A stretch of DNA of 64,000 nt from NCBI RefSeq assembly GCF_000412635.1, contig NZ_ASTG01000002.1, forward strand, positions 1 through 64,000, read 5' to 3'. This document shows, one piece after another, positions 33,212 to 42,867 of the stretch (the stretch's first letter is position 1; the number at the start of each line of letters is the position of its first letter). The DNA is from Sphingobium bisphenolivorans. GTDB taxonomy: Bacteria; Pseudomonadota; Alphaproteobacteria; Sphingomonadales; Sphingomonadaceae. Under the pieces are notes generated by a model that was given only the letters and a program-made list of their open reading frames with translations, was not told where the DNA came from and did not search any database. A program made the position numbers and the translations under genes.

Positions 33212-33847
33212 TCAGCTGAGATAAGAGGCGCTAGTCTTAGCCGCGACTTCCTCCGCCGTCACGCCCGGAGCGAGTTCGATGAGCCGGAACGGGCTGTCGT
33301 GGTCGGGCCGCTGAAAGACGCAGAGGTCGGTGACGATCATGTCGACCACATTCTTGCCGGTCAGGGGCAGCGTGCAGGCCGGGATGAATTTCGGGCTGCC
33401 GTCCTTCGACGTATGCTCCATCACCACGATGATCTTCTTGACGCCCGCGACCAGGTCCATCGCGCCGCCCATGCCCTTGATCATCTTGCCCGGGATCATC
33501 CAGTTGGCGATGTCGCCATTTTCCGCGACCTCCATCGCGCCCAGCACAGTGAGGTCGATATGCCCACCCCGGATCATCGCGAAGCTGTCGGCGCTGGAAA
33601 AATAGGCCGATTGCGGCAGTTCGCTGATCGTCTGCTTGCCCGCATTGATGAGGTCGGCATCCTCCTCGCCCTCATAGGGGAAGGGGCCGATGCCCAGCAT
33701 GCCGTTTTCCGACTGGAGCGTCACCTCGACGCCCGCCGGGATATGGTTGGCCACCAGCGTCGGAATGCCAATGCCCAGATTGACGTAGAAGCCGTCCTTC
33801 AGTTCCTTCGCCGCCCGCGCGGCCATCTCATCACGAGTCCAGGGCAT
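33212..33847 (-). CDS. scoB: 3-oxoacid CoA-transferase subunit B
   Basis: Beta subunit of succinyl-CoA:3-ketoacid CoA-transferase, which moves CoA between succinyl-CoA and acetoacetate. The 211 residues show [20 protein letters not shown] near residue 17, then the catalytic Glu in [20 protein letters not shown] near 45, [14 protein letters not shown] and [18 protein letters not shown]. It overlaps scoA by one base. Both genes are normal in length. Confidence 0.94.
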   Translation of the reverse strand: MPWTRDEMAARAAKELKDGFYVNLGIGIPTLVANHIPAGVEVTLQSENGMLGIGPFPYEGEEDADLINAGKQTISELPQSAYFSSADSFAMIRGGHIDLTVLGAMEVAENGDIANWMIPGKMIKGMGGAMDLVAGVKKIIVVMEHTSKDGSPKFIPACTLPLTGKNVVDMIVTDLCVFQRPDHDSPFRLIELAPGVTAEEVAAKTSASYLS

Positions 33848-34557
33848 CAGACAGCTTCCTTCTGGCGAACGGTGCGGAATTCGATCTTCTTGTCGTAAGG
33901 CGCGCCGACGATCATGCGCTTGACGTAGATGCCCGGCAGGTGGATCGCGTCGGGATCAAGACTACCGGTCGGCACCACTTCCTCGACTTCGGCGACGCAG
34001 ATTTTCGCCGCGGTCGCCATCGGCTGGTTGAAGTTGCGCGCGGTCTTGCGGAAGATGAGGTTGCCGCTCTCGTCGGCCTTCCAGCCCTTGATGATCGACA
34101 CGTCAGCGAAGATGCCGCGTTCAAGGATATAATCCTGTCCGTCAAAATTCTTGACTTCCTTGCCCTCGGCCACGGCCGTGCCGACGCCGGTCTTGGTGTA
34201 AAAGCCGGGAATGCCCGCGCCGCCGGCCCGGCAGCGTTCGGCCAGCGTCCCCTGGGGGCAGAATTCCACCTCCAGTTCGCCGGCCAGATATTGCCGCTCA
34301 AACTCCTTGTTCTCGCCGACATAGGAGGAGATCATCTTCTTGACCTGGCGCGTGCGCAGAAGCTTGCCGAGGCCCTCGCCATCAATTCCAGCGTTATTGG
34401 ATGCGATGGTCAGGTCCTTGACGCCGCTATCGCGGATCGCGTCGATCAGCCGCTCGGGAATGCCGCACAGGCCAAAACCGCCGGCGCACAGATGCATGCC
34501 GTCGAAGAGCAGCCCCTCCAGCGCAGATGCAGCATCGGGGTAGAGTTTCTTCACCAT
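33847..34557 (-). CDS. scoA: 3-oxoacid CoA-transferase subunit A
   Basis: Alpha subunit of the CoA-transferase, 236 residues. [21 protein letters not shown] near residue 20, [19 protein letters not shown] near 49, [20 protein letters not shown] near 80 and [13 protein letters not shown] near 114. It probably starts the operon scoA-scoB-HIT and may be followed by the polysaccharide genes. A GGAGG site seven bases upstream of the start (on the minus strand) supports 34557. Confidence 0.94.
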   Translation of the reverse strand: MVKKLYPDAASALEGLLFDGMHLCAGGFGLCGIPERLIDAIRDSGVKDLTIASNNAGIDGEGLGKLLRTRQVKKMISSYVGENKEFERQYLAGELEVEFCPQGTLAERCRAGGAGIPGFYTKTGVGTAVAEGKEVKNFDGQDYILERGIFADVSIIKGWKADESGNLIFRKTARNFNQPMATAAKICVAEVEEVVPTGSLDPDAIHLPGIYVKRMIVGAPYDKKIEFRTVRQKEAV

Positions 34558-34727
34558 ATCCTGTGGACCTCCTCAACGTGGCCTAGCTGATAAGAGCAAG
34601 CAGGCGGGGGGTCAATTTGCTGCGTTGGCGAAAGTTGTTTTGCTGGAGAAGCAAAGGAGATGCTCTCCTGCGCCTCCCTCACCTTACCCAGCGGAAGGGA
34701 GGAGAATTCCAATCAGGCCTCGCCTAT

Positions 34728-35747
34728 CTAGATCAGCCCCGCCAGCGGGCTCGACGGATCGGCATACAGGCGCTTGCCCATGCGGCCGGCGCGATAGGCC
34801 ATGCGGCCGGCGTCGACTCCGGCCTTCATCGCAGCGGCCATCAGCACCGGATCCTTGGCCTCGGCGATCGCCGTGTTCATCAGCACCCCGGCGCAGCCCA
34901 GTTCCATCGCCTGCGCCGCCTCGGACGCGGTGCCGACACCTGCATCCACCAGCACGGGCAGCTTCGTGCCCTCGACGATCAGCCGGATCGTCACCCGGTT
35001 CTGGATGCCGAGGCCCGATCCGATCGGCGCGCCCAGCGGCATGATCGCGACCGCGCCCGCATCCTCCAGCCGCTTGGCCGCGATCGGATCGTCGACGCAA
35101 TAGACCATCGGCTTGAAGCCTTCTTTCGCCAGCACCTCCGTCGCGCGCAGCGTCTCCACCATGTCGGGATAGAGGGTGCGCGCCTCGCCCAGAACTTCCA
35201 GCTTGACGAGGTCCCAGCCGCCCGCCTCGCGCGCCAGCCGCAACGTGCGGATCGCCTCCTCGCCGGTGTAGCAGCCCGCCGTGTTGGGTAGATAGGTGAT
35301 CTTCTTCGGATCGATGAAGTCGGTCAGCATGGGGGCCTTGGGATCCGACACATTGACGCGCCGAACCGCAACCGTAACGATCTCCGCCCCCGAGGCGGCG
35401 ACGGCCGCCGCATTCTGCTCGAAATTCTTATATTTGCCGGTGCCCACGATCAGGCGCGATCGAAACGTCTTCCCTGCGACGGTCCAGCTGTCGTCATCGA
35501 CCGCCGAAACGTCGCCGCCCCCTACAAAGTGCACGATCTCCAGTTCGTCGCCATCCTCCACGCACACCTGCGCGAGGGTCGAGCGCGGCACCACCTCAAG
35601 GTTGCGCTCCACCGCGACCTTCTCCGGCACGAAGCCCAGTTCGCTTGCCAGTTCCGCCAGCGTCATGCCGGCGCGGACGCGGCGATGCTCGCCATTGATG
35701 GTGATCGATACGGTTCCGTCGACGTGCAATGCTCTGTCCTGTCTCAT
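34728..35747 (-). CDS. thiSG: ThiS-ThiG fusion: sulfur carrier protein and thiazole synthase
   Basis: Makes the thiazole moiety of thiamine. Residues 13-78 are a ThiS ubiquitin-like fold ending in VHFVGGG (Gly76-78), and residues 85-339 are ThiG with the Schiff-base Lys182 in [32 protein letters not shown], and [21 protein letters not shown]. In free ThiS, the C-terminal Gly-Gly is adenylated and carries the thiocarboxylate; here it is internal. Fusions of this order are known in alphaproteobacteria. The start at 35747 has no ribosome-binding site; a TTG at 35729 preceded by AGGACAG may be the true start. A palindrome lies just upstream. Confidence 0.92.
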   Translation of the reverse strand: MRQDRALHVDGTVSITINGEHRRVRAGMTLAELASELGFVPEKVAVERNLEVVPRSTLAQVCVEDGDELEIVHFVGGGDVSAVDDDSWTVAGKTFRSRLIVGTGKYKNFEQNAAAVAASGAEIVTVAVRRVNVSDPKAPMLTDFIDPKKITYLPNTAGCYTGEEAIRTLRLAREAGGWDLVKLEVLGEARTLYPDMVETLRATEVLAKEGFKPMVYCVDDPIAAKRLEDAGAVAIMPLGAPIGSGLGIQNRVTIRLIVEGTKLPVLVDAGVGTASEAAQAMELGCAGVLMNTAIAEAKDPVLMAAAMKAGVDAGRMAYRAGRMGKRLYADPSSPLAGLI

Positions 35748-35754
35748 CAGAAAG

Positions 35755-35782
35755 AACGTGTCTCGACTTGGCGCGACACGAA
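35755..35782. repeat. Palindromic element upstream of thiSG
   Basis: A hairpin CGTGTCTCGACTTGGCGCGACACG with eight bases from thiSG. Read on the minus strand, its 27 bases match the in-frame element in mtaB (5138-5165) at all but two positions. So the two are copies of one dispersed family. It occupies the leader of thiSG. Confidence 0.75.
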
Positions 35783-35846
35783 CGGCTAAAGATCACGGCG
35801 CATATAGGGGCGGCGATGCCCCGCTCGCAACTATAAGGGGACCGCC

Positions 35847-36287
35847 ATGACCGATACGCGCAAAATCTATGTGCTGAACGGCCCCAACCTGAACATGCTG
35901 GGCACTCGGGAACCGGATATCTACGGCTATGACACGTTGGACGATATAGCCGAGCGGATGGAGGATGCGGCCGGCCGCGCCCATGTGGAAATCGACTTCC
36001 GCCAGTCCAACCATGAGGGTCATCTGATCGATTGGCTGCAGGAGGCGCACACTGAGGGTGCGCACGCCGTGATCCTCAACCCCGGCGGCCTTACCCACAC
36101 ATCGATCGCGCTGCACGATGCGATCAAGGGCGTCACCGTGCCGGTGATCGAAGTTCACCTATCCAATCCCCATGCGCGCGAGCCCTTCCGCCACAAAAGC
36201 TATGTCGGCATGGCGGCAAAGGGAACGATCGCGGGTTTCGGCGCCATGTCCTATATGCTGGCGCTGGAAGCCGCGCTCGAACTGTAG
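35847..36287 (+). CDS. aroQ: 3-dehydroquinate dehydratase, type II
   Basis: Third step of the shikimate pathway. The 146 residues include [19 protein letters not shown] near residue 9, catalytic Tyr in that block, [17 protein letters not shown] near 52, [17 protein letters not shown] with Asn and the catalytic His in [18 protein letters not shown]. Type II, dodecameric. It precedes accB on the same strand by about 95 bases. Confidence 0.96.
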   Translation: MTDTRKIYVLNGPNLNMLGTREPDIYGYDTLDDIAERMEDAAGRAHVEIDFRQSNHEGHLIDWLQEAHTEGAHAVILNPGGLTHTSIALHDAIKGVTVPVIEVHLSNPHAREPFRHKSYVGMAAKGTIAGFGAMSYMLALEAALEL

Positions 36288-36382
36288 AAGCCAGGGGATT
36301 TTGGCGCACAAAAGTTGCGCTTCGCCCGAAATGCGCATAGGCGCGGGCGTCAGAACGAAAATTTACCGGCCAGGGACATGAC

Positions 36383-36868
36383 ATGAACGACAAGGCTGAA
36401 AAGGGCGCAATGCAGGTGGACGTGCAACTGGTGCGGGATCTCGCCGCTCTTCTGGACGACACCAATTTGACAGAGATCGAGGTCGAGGACGGCGATCGCA
36501 AGATCCGCGTCGCGCGCAAGGTGGGCGGCGGGAATGGCATCGCCTATGCGCCCGCTCCTTTTGCCGCCGCTCCCGTTGCGGCACCCGCCCCGGCCGCGGC
36601 CGCCCCGGCCGAAACCGCTGCGCCCGCCGCTGCCGTAAACGCCGTGCGCTCGCCCATCGTGGGCACTGCCTATCTTGCTGCCGAGCCAGGTGCGGCACCC
36701 TTCGCGCCGATCGGTTCGACCGTGAAGGCGGGCGACACCGTGCTGATTGTCGAGGCGATGAAGGTGATGAACGCGATTACCGCGCCCAACGCCGGCACGG
36801 TCAAGGCTGTGCTGGTCGATAATGGCCAGCCGGTCGAATATGACCAGCCGCTGATCGTCATAGAATAA
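36383..36868 (+). CDS. accB: Biotin carboxyl carrier protein of acetyl-CoA carboxylase
   Basis: Carries biotin between the biotin carboxylase and the carboxyltransferase. 161 residues. The N-terminus has VDVQLVRDLAALLDDTNLTEIEVEDGDRKIRVARK. A Pro/Ala-rich linker at about 55-85 follows. The C-terminal biotinyl domain has the biotin-accepting lysine in EAMKVMNAI near residue 127, 35 from the end as expected. accC follows 12 bases later. Confidence 0.95.
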   Translation: MNDKAEKGAMQVDVQLVRDLAALLDDTNLTEIEVEDGDRKIRVARKVGGGNGIAYAPAPFAAAPVAAPAPAAAAPAETAAPAAAVNAVRSPIVGTAYLAAEPGAAPFAPIGSTVKAGDTVLIVEAMKVMNAITAPNAGTVKAVLVDNGQPVEYDQPLIVIE

Positions 36869-36880
36869 GGCCGCTTGCAT

Positions 36881-38233
36881 ATGGCCATCGAAAAGCTGCT
36901 GATCGCCAACCGGGGCGAAATTGCGCTCCGCATTCATCGCGCCTGCCATGAAATGGGCATCAAGACGGTGGCGGTCCACTCCACCGCCGACGCTGACGCC
37001 ATGCATGTGCGCCTTGCCGACGAAGCGATCTGCATCGGCCCGCCCGCGGCCAAGGACAGCTATCTCAATATCGCCGCGATCATCTCCGCCGCCGAAATCT
37101 CCGGCGCGGACGCGATTCACCCGGGCTATGGCTTCCTCTCGGAAAACGCCCAGTTCGCGGAGATCGTGGAGGCGCACAACATCGCCTTCGTCGGTCCGAA
37201 GCCCGAACATATCCGCATCATGGGTGACAAGGTGGAGGCGAAGCGCACCGCCGGTGCGCTCGGCCTGCCGCTCGTTCCCGGTTCCGACGGCGCAATCACC
37301 TCGATCGAGGAAGCCAAGCAGGTCGCCGCGAAGATCGGCTACCCCGTGCTGATCAAGGCGGCGTCGGGCGGCGGCGGTCGCGGCATGAAGGTCGTGCCGG
37401 AAGAATCCCAGCTCGAAACGCTGATGAAGCAGGCCGGCTCCGAAGCCAAGGCCGCGTTTGGCGACGACACCGTCTATATGGAAAAATATCTGGGCAACCC
37501 CCGGCATATCGAATTCCAGATCTTCGGCGACGGCAATGGCAAGGCGATCCACCTAGGCGAGCGCGACTGCTCGCTCCAGCGCCGCCACCAGAAGGTGCTG
37601 GAGGAAGCCCCCTCCCCCGTCCTCTCCGCCGCCGAGCGTAACCGGATGGGCGAAGTGGTGCGCAAGGCGATGGCCGACATGGGCTATCGTGGCGCGGGTA
37701 CGATCGAATTCCTCTGGGAAGACGGCGAATTCTACTTCATCGAAATGAACACCCGCCTGCAGGTGGAACATCCGGTGACGGAGATGATCACCGGCGTCGA
37801 CCTCGTCCGCGAACAGATCCGCGTAGCGGAGGGCAAGCCGCTCTCGGTCGAGCAGGACGATATCGAGTTCCACGGGCATGCCATCGAATGCCGCATCAAT
37901 GCCGAAGACCCGCGCACCTTCGCGCCTTCGCCCGGCACGGTCACCAGCTATCATGTGCCCGGCGGCATGCATGTCCGCGTCGATAGCGGCCTCTATCAAG
38001 GCTATAAGGTGCCGCCTTACTACGACAGCATGATCGGCAAGCTGATCGTCTACGGCCGCACCCGCGAAGGCGCGATCATGCGCCTCAAGCGGGCGCTGGA
38101 GGAATATGTGATCGAGGGCATGAAGACCACGATCCCGCTCCACCAGAAGCTGCTGACCGATCCGGACTTCCTCAACGGCGACTATACGATCAAGTGGCTG
38201 GAAGATTGGCTGGCGAAGGACGAGGCCCCGTGA
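36881..38233 (+). CDS. accC: Biotin carboxylase subunit of acetyl-CoA carboxylase
   Basis: Carboxylates biotin on AccB with ATP and bicarbonate. The 450 residues show the N-terminal biotin carboxylase fold ([20 protein letters not shown]), ATP-grasp domain with Gly-rich [14 protein letters not shown] near residue 158 and EAPSPVLS, and the carboxylase signature [11 protein letters not shown] and ECRINAEDP. The start at 36881 (MAIEK) is preferred; ATG 36875 gives two more residues. Its stop overlaps the GTG start of the ArsC-like gene by four bases. Confidence 0.95.
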   Translation: MAIEKLLIANRGEIALRIHRACHEMGIKTVAVHSTADADAMHVRLADEAICIGPPAAKDSYLNIAAIISAAEISGADAIHPGYGFLSENAQFAEIVEAHNIAFVGPKPEHIRIMGDKVEAKRTAGALGLPLVPGSDGAITSIEEAKQVAAKIGYPVLIKAASGGGGRGMKVVPEESQLETLMKQAGSEAKAAFGDDTVYMEKYLGNPRHIEFQIFGDGNGKAIHLGERDCSLQRRHQKVLEEAPSPVLSAAERNRMGEVVRKAMADMGYRGAGTIEFLWEDGEFYFIEMNTRLQVEHPVTEMITGVDLVREQIRVAEGKPLSVEQDDIEFHGHAIECRINAEDPRTFAPSPGTVTSYHVPGGMHVRVDSGLYQGYKVPPYYDSMIGKLIVYGRTREGAIMRLKRALEEYVIEGMKTTIPLHQKLLTDPDFLNGDYTIKWLEDWLAKDEAP

Positions 38234-38589
38234 CCAAGGCGATCATCTGGCATAATCCGCGCTGCTCCAAATCGCGGGCTGCACTCGCGATCCTCGAAGC
38301 GGCGCCGGGTGTCGAAGCCGAGGTCGTCGAATATCTGAAGACCCCGCCCAGCCGCGCGGAGATCGAAGCCGTGCTGGCGAAGGCAGGTGTCCGCCCTTCG
38401 GAGGCGCTGCGCAAGGGCGAGGCCGTCATGAAGGAGATCGGCCTGGACGTTACTGACGATCAGGCTGTCCTGGACGCGATGGCCGCGCACCCCATCCTGA
38501 TCGAACGCGCCATCGTCATCACGGACGAGGGTGCGGTGATCGCCCGTCCGCCCGAGCGCGTGAGCGAGTTGCTGAGCGAAGGCAACTGA
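38230..38589 (+). CDS. ArsC-family (Spx/arsenate reductase-like) protein
   Basis: 119 residues starting at GTG 38230, in GTGA overlap with the accC stop, with a GGACGAGG site upstream. ArsC-like thioredoxin fold: catalytic Cys in [18 protein letters not shown] near residue 11, then [21 protein letters not shown] and [11 protein letters not shown] and a C-terminal [12 protein letters not shown]. It is a glutaredoxin-linked arsenate reductase or related reductase. Translational coupling to acetyl-CoA carboxylase is unusual for an arsenic gene. The arsenate function is not proven. Confidence 0.88.
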   Translation: MTKAIIWHNPRCSKSRAALAILEAAPGVEAEVVEYLKTPPSRAEIEAVLAKAGVRPSEALRKGEAVMKEIGLDVTDDQAVLDAMAAHPILIERAIVITDEGAVIARPPERVSELLSEGN

Positions 38590-38642
38590 TCTGCGCCCCT
38601 AGCGCACCGTCCATCGACATTCCGTGCGTTAAGAGTCCTTTC

Positions 38643-38749
38643 GTCACCCCGAGCTTGCCCCGGGGTTCCGCTGCCTCGCCAACGGCAAGGAAGCAGCGGA
38701 ACCCCGGATCAAACCTGTCCTGAACTTGTCGAAGGGCCCCTTGTGACGG
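38643..38749. repeat. Mosaic of palindromic repeats between arsC-like gene and tonB
   Basis: The 181-base gap holds a perfect 15-base-arm inverted repeat: CCGGGGTTCCGCTGC at 38660-38674 and GCAGCGGAACCCCGG at 38693-38707. Beside it is the common TCCTGAACTTGTCGAAGGG unit at about 38721-38739. It separates two convergent genes. I see no gene here. Confidence 0.8.
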
Positions 38750-38770
38750 TCACTCGAACTGGGTCAGGCC

Positions 38771-39526
38771 TCAGCGCACCGTCCACCGATAATCCTCTTC
38801 CCGCACCTCCGACACGGCATAGCCGTCGGGATCACGGGCGGGGCGGAAGCGGTAGCGTTCCATGATGATGCGGCAGGTCATCGTATCGACTTCCGGATAA
38901 CCGCTGCCTTCGATTACGTCGCACTGGTCGACGCGGCCTGACGGGTTGATGGCGTAGCGGACGCCGATCTTCACCCGGCCGGCGCCGCGCAGCTCATCGG
39001 GAAAATCCGCATTGCGAAAACGTCCGCCTGTCTGGCGGGCGCGGGAAAATTCGCCGCCGCCTCCGCCCGATCCCTCGCCGTCGCCGCCCCCTCCCGCGCC
39101 TGACCCTCCAGAGCCGCTCCCGCTCCCGGTTTCACCCTCACCCCCGGACCCGGAGCCGACAGTGAGCGTCGGCGGCGGACTGGCAGCGGCCAAGGGCTGA
39201 GCAGGAAGCGTGACAATGGGCGCTGGCGCAACGACAGCTGTTTCCGCCACGACTTCTTTCCGGCTCGGGGGAGAAGGCGCGGCTTGAGCGCTCTCGCGGC
39301 CAGCTGCACGCGGCTTTTCCGGTACCGCGGCAGGATGCGGCTTTTCCGCCGGCGGCTTCAGATCGAAGAGCGCCAGCTGCACCTCATCCTTGACGGTTTG
39401 CAACAGCGGACCCGCCTGCAATCCGATGATCAGCGCGTAGCCGATGATCGCATTGACAATGAGCGCGGCGATCGCGGGAGCGATCCTTGCCTGCCCCCGC
39501 CATCGCTGCGCCCATGGGCCTGTCAT
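38771..39526 (-). CDS. TonB-family energy transducer
   Basis: 251 residues. An N-terminal membrane anchor (IAPAIAALIVNAIIGYALIIGL) is followed by a Pro/Ala/Gly-rich periplasmic spacer with a striking GSGSGGEGETGSGSGSGG-like run. The C-terminal TonB domain has KIGVRYAINPSGRVDQCDVI near residue 180, YPEVDTMTCRIIMERYRFRPA. It would link the ExbBD proton-motive complex to outer membrane receptors, but exbB and exbD are not adjacent. The two Cys in the C-terminal domain may form a disulfide. Confidence 0.85.
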   Translation of the reverse strand: MTGPWAQRWRGQARIAPAIAALIVNAIIGYALIIGLQAGPLLQTVKDEVQLALFDLKPPAEKPHPAAVPEKPRAAGRESAQAAPSPPSRKEVVAETAVVAPAPIVTLPAQPLAAASPPPTLTVGSGSGGEGETGSGSGSGGSGAGGGGDGEGSGGGGGEFSRARQTGGRFRNADFPDELRGAGRVKIGVRYAINPSGRVDQCDVIEGSGYPEVDTMTCRIIMERYRFRPARDPDGYAVSEVREEDYRWTVR

Positions 39527-39565
39527 CTCGATAAAGGCCGTGCGCCAGGCACGGCGGCTTCGCGT

Positions 39566-39856
39566 TTAGCGATAAACGCGGTTGCCGTTGCGATCGATAT
39601 AATAGTCACGACCGCGGCTGTCGCGCCGCCAATTGCGTTCGCCGTCCGACGTCGCTGCGCCGACGACCGCGCCGCCTGCCGCACCTATCGCCGCGCCTTC
39701 AGCCACGCCCAGCCCCGGCACGATCGCGCCGGCGACTGCACCGCCTACCGCGCCGATACCCGCGCCGCGCAGGCTGTCGCGCGTCGTTTCACGCGCACAG
39801 CCGCCCACCGAGGCGGCGGCCGCCAAACCTGCAATCAACAAGACTGATTTCATCAT
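39566..39856 (-). CDS. Glycine-zipper lipoprotein
   Basis: A 96-residue protein starting at ATG 39856 (MMKSVLLIAGLAAAASVGGC); a frame open to 40852 is not real because it runs antisense to polA. Lipobox ASVGGC. Glycine-zipper repeats in LRGAGIGAVGGAVAGAIVPGLG and AAIGAAGGAVVGAATS. The C-terminal YYIDRNGNRVYR tail is typical of small outer membrane lipoproteins of this kind in sphingomonads. Function is unknown; an outer-membrane anchored helix pair is likely. Confidence 0.85.
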   Translation of the reverse strand: MMKSVLLIAGLAAAASVGGCARETTRDSLRGAGIGAVGGAVAGAIVPGLGVAEGAAIGAAGGAVVGAATSDGERNWRRDSRGRDYYIDRNGNRVYR

Positions 39857-40021
39857 CGTCCGTCTCCAGATTAACCTGGATGTGAAACGAAGGAGACGGC
39901 GTTTGGTTCGATTATTTCCCTTGCTGGCTCGCGGCGCGCGATCGCCGCCTCCAAAAGGGAGAAGACCGGGAACAAACAAGCGGGCTGGAGCCACTCTGCA
40001 TAACCCGCTATCCCCTGCGCC

Positions 40022-42808
40022 ATGCCCCAGAATCATCTCTATCTCGTCGACGGCAGCGGCTATATCTTCCGCGCCTATCACCAGCTGCCGCCGCTCACCA
40101 ACCGGCACGGCCAGCCCGTCGGCGCGGTCTATGGCTATACCACGATGCTCTGGAAGCTGGCCGACGAGCTGGGCAAGGCGGAGGGTCCGACCCACCTTGC
40201 AGTCGTGCTGGACAAGGGCAGCCACACATTCCGCAACGACATGTATGACGCCTACAAGGCGAACCGTCCGCCGCCGCCGGAGGACCTGGTTCCGCAATTT
40301 CCGATGATCCGCGACGCCACCCGCGCATTTTCCCTCCCCTGCATCGAGGAGGCCGGGTTCGAGGCGGACGACATCATCGCCAGCTACACCAAGGCCGCCG
40401 TCGCGGCGGGCTGGCACGTCACCATCGTCAGCTCCGACAAGGATTTGATGCAGCTTATCCAGCCCGGTGTCGACATGTACGACACGATGAAGAATGAGCG
40501 GCGCGGCGCCGACTATGTCATGACCAAATTCGGCGTGCAGCCCGAGCAGTTGGGCGACGTCCTCGCGCTGATGGGCGACAGCGTCGACAATGTTCCCGGC
40601 GTTCCCGGCATCGGCCCCAAGACCGCCGCCAAGCTCATCACAGAATATGGCGGCCTGGAAGCCGCGCTCGACGCTGCGCCGCGCATGAAGAAATCGAAGA
40701 TGCAGGAAAATCTCATCGCCCATGCCGACATGGCACGGTTGTCGCGCAAGCTGGTGGCGCTGCACGATGGCATGGACCTGCCCGAACCGCTGGAGGAACT
40801 CACCCTTAAAGGTCTCCCGACCGAGCCACTGCAGAATTTCCTCGAGCATCACGGCTTCAAGTCGCTGCTGACCCGCCTCGGCGCGCCGGCAGCCGCGGTG
40901 GCGATCGCGACCGCTGCCGCTGCCGTTACCGAAGCGGCCGCTCCTTCAGCGCCAGTGCTGGAGGAGGAGCCGCCGATCGACCGAAGCCTCTATGAAACGG
41001 TGGTGACGGAAGGGGCGCTCGACCGCTGGATCGCCGCCGCTCACGCGGAAGGCATCGTCGCCGTCGATACCGAGACGGACATGCTCGACTGCGTGTCCTG
41101 CGCGCTGGTCGGCATCAGCCTCGCCGTCGGTCCGAATGCGGCCTGCTACATCCCCGTCGGCCATGGCGGCAAGGATATGTTCGCCGAGCGGCCCGAACAG
41201 CTGCCCAAGGAGTTGGTCCTCGCAAAGCTCAAGCCGCTGCTGGAGGACGACAGCGTCCTCAAGGTCGGCCAGAATCTCAAATATGACTTGACCGTCATGC
41301 GCCGACACGGGATCGAAATCGCGCCCTATGACGACACCATCGTCATGAGCTTCGACCTTGACGCCGGGCAAAGCCTTGCCGGACACGGCATGGACGAGGC
41401 GGCGAAGGTCCACCTCAATCACACATGCATCAGCTTCAAGGATGTGTGCGGCACCGGCAAGAGCCAGATCAGCTTTGCGGAAGTGCCGCTCGACAAGGCA
41501 ACCGAATATGCGGCAGAGGACGCCGACGTCACGCTGCGCCTGTGGAAGCGGTTCAAGAACCGGATCGCCAACGAAGGCGCGAGCCGCGTCTATGAATTGG
41601 TCGACCGCCCTCTCGTCTCGGTCATCGCCCGGATGGAGCATGAGGGGATCAAGGTGGATCGCGAGGCCCTCTCCCGCCTCTCCGCCGAGTTTACCGCCGA
41701 AATCGCCAAGCTGGAGGGGGAGATTCATGGCATAGCGGGCCAGCCCTTCGTCATCGGCTCGACTCAGCAGCTCGGCGCGATCCTGTTCGACAAGATGGGC
41801 TATAAGGGCGGAAAGAAGGGCAAGTCGGGCGCCTATTCGACCGACGTCACCATCCTGGAGCAGTTGAAGGCGCAAGGGGCGGAGATCGCCGGCAAGGTGC
41901 TCGACTGGCGCCAGCTTTCTAAGCTCAAATCCACCTATACCGACGCACTTCAGGCGCAGATCAACAGGGATTCGAGCCGCGTCCATACGAGCTACAGCCT
42001 GTCGGGCGCGCAGACCGGCCGACTATCCTCGACCGATCCCAACCTCCAGAATATTCCGATCCGCACCGAAGTCGGCCGCCAGATCCGCCACGCCTTCGTT
42101 GCGGAACCGGGTAACGTCATCCTGGCGGCGGACTATAGCCAGATCGAACTGCGCCTCGCCGCCCATATCGCCGACGTGCCACAGCTGCGCGAAGCCTTCC
42201 TAGCCGGGGAGGATATTCATGCCGCGACCGCCCAGCAATTGTTCGGCGAAGTCAACCGCGACACGCGCGGGCGGGCCAAGACGATCAACTTTGCGATCCT
42301 CTACGGCATCTCTCGCTGGGGCCTCGCCGGCCGGCTGGAGATCAGTGCCGACGAGGCGCAGGACATGATCAGCCGCTATTATGAGCGCTTCCCCGGCATC
42401 AGTCTCTACATCACCGAGACGATCGAGAAGGCGCGCGCGCAGGGTTACACCGAAACGCTGTTCGGCCGGAAGACCTGGTTCCCACGCATCAAGGCGCCGG
42501 TGCAGCATGAACGGCAGGGCGCCGAGCGCGCCGCGATCAACGCGCCGATCCAGGGAACCAGCGCCGACATCATCAAGCGCGCCATGACCCGCATGGGTCC
42601 GGCGCTGGCGGCCGAAGGGCTGCATGGTGTGAAGATGCTGCTGCAGGTGCATGACGAGCTGGTGTTCGAACTGCCGGAGGGCGATGTGGAGCAGGCCAGC
42701 GCCATCATCCGCCGCGTGATGGAAACGGCCGCCGAGCCGATCGTGAAGCTCAGCGTGCCGCTGGGCGTCGAGATCGGTCATGGCCCAAGCTGGGGCGCGG
42801 CGCATTAG
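40022..42808 (+). CDS. polA: DNA polymerase I
   Basis: Repair and Okazaki-fragment polymerase with 5' and 3' exonuclease activities. 928 residues. The 5'-3' exonuclease domain (NHLYLVDGSGYIFRAYHQLP, FEADDIIASYTKAA, GDSVDNVPGVPGIGPKTA) covers about 1-290. The proofreading domain retains VAVDTETDML, QNLKYDLTVM and EYAAEDADVTLRL. The polymerase domain has DPNLQNIPIRTE, AADYSQIELRLAAHI, RGRAKTINFAILYG and LQVHDELVFELPE. All key residues are present. The 5' neighbour is divergent. Confidence 0.97.
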   Translation: MPQNHLYLVDGSGYIFRAYHQLPPLTNRHGQPVGAVYGYTTMLWKLADELGKAEGPTHLAVVLDKGSHTFRNDMYDAYKANRPPPPEDLVPQFPMIRDATRAFSLPCIEEAGFEADDIIASYTKAAVAAGWHVTIVSSDKDLMQLIQPGVDMYDTMKNERRGADYVMTKFGVQPEQLGDVLALMGDSVDNVPGVPGIGPKTAAKLITEYGGLEAALDAAPRMKKSKMQENLIAHADMARLSRKLVALHDGMDLPEPLEELTLKGLPTEPLQNFLEHHGFKSLLTRLGAPAAAVAIATAAAAVTEAAAPSAPVLEEEPPIDRSLYETVVTEGALDRWIAAAHAEGIVAVDTETDMLDCVSCALVGISLAVGPNAACYIPVGHGGKDMFAERPEQLPKELVLAKLKPLLEDDSVLKVGQNLKYDLTVMRRHGIEIAPYDDTIVMSFDLDAGQSLAGHGMDEAAKVHLNHTCISFKDVCGTGKSQISFAEVPLDKATEYAAEDADVTLRLWKRFKNRIANEGASRVYELVDRPLVSVIARMEHEGIKVDREALSRLSAEFTAEIAKLEGEIHGIAGQPFVIGSTQQLGAILFDKMGYKGGKKGKSGAYSTDVTILEQLKAQGAEIAGKVLDWRQLSKLKSTYTDALQAQINRDSSRVHTSYSLSGAQTGRLSSTDPNLQNIPIRTEVGRQIRHAFVAEPGNVILAADYSQIELRLAAHIADVPQLREAFLAGEDIHAATAQQLFGEVNRDTRGRAKTINFAILYGISRWGLAGRLEISADEAQDMISRYYERFPGISLYITETIEKARAQGYTETLFGRKTWFPRIKAPVQHERQGAERAAINAPIQGTSADIIKRAMTRMGPALAAEGLHGVKMLLQVHDELVFELPEGDVEQASAIIRRVMETAAEPIVKLSVPLGVEIGHGPSWGAAH

Positions 42809-42867
42809 CGGCTTTCACCTCATCATCTTGACGCTTGCGGCAATGACTGAGAGGATAGGCGGCGCCT

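Noticed and set aside
35748..35846. Possible TPP riboswitch ahead of thiSG
   Set aside because: The gap is only about 100 bases and is largely the palindromic repeat; no CUGAGA or related TPP core is seen.
38643..38749. Repeats as a CRISPR array
   Set aside because: No direct repeats with regular spacers occur; the units are inverted repeats of different types, and no cas gene is present.
39857..40852. Upstream extension of the glycine-zipper lipoprotein frame
   Set aside because: It overlaps polA in antisense, and the lipoprotein signal peptide marks the true start at 39856.
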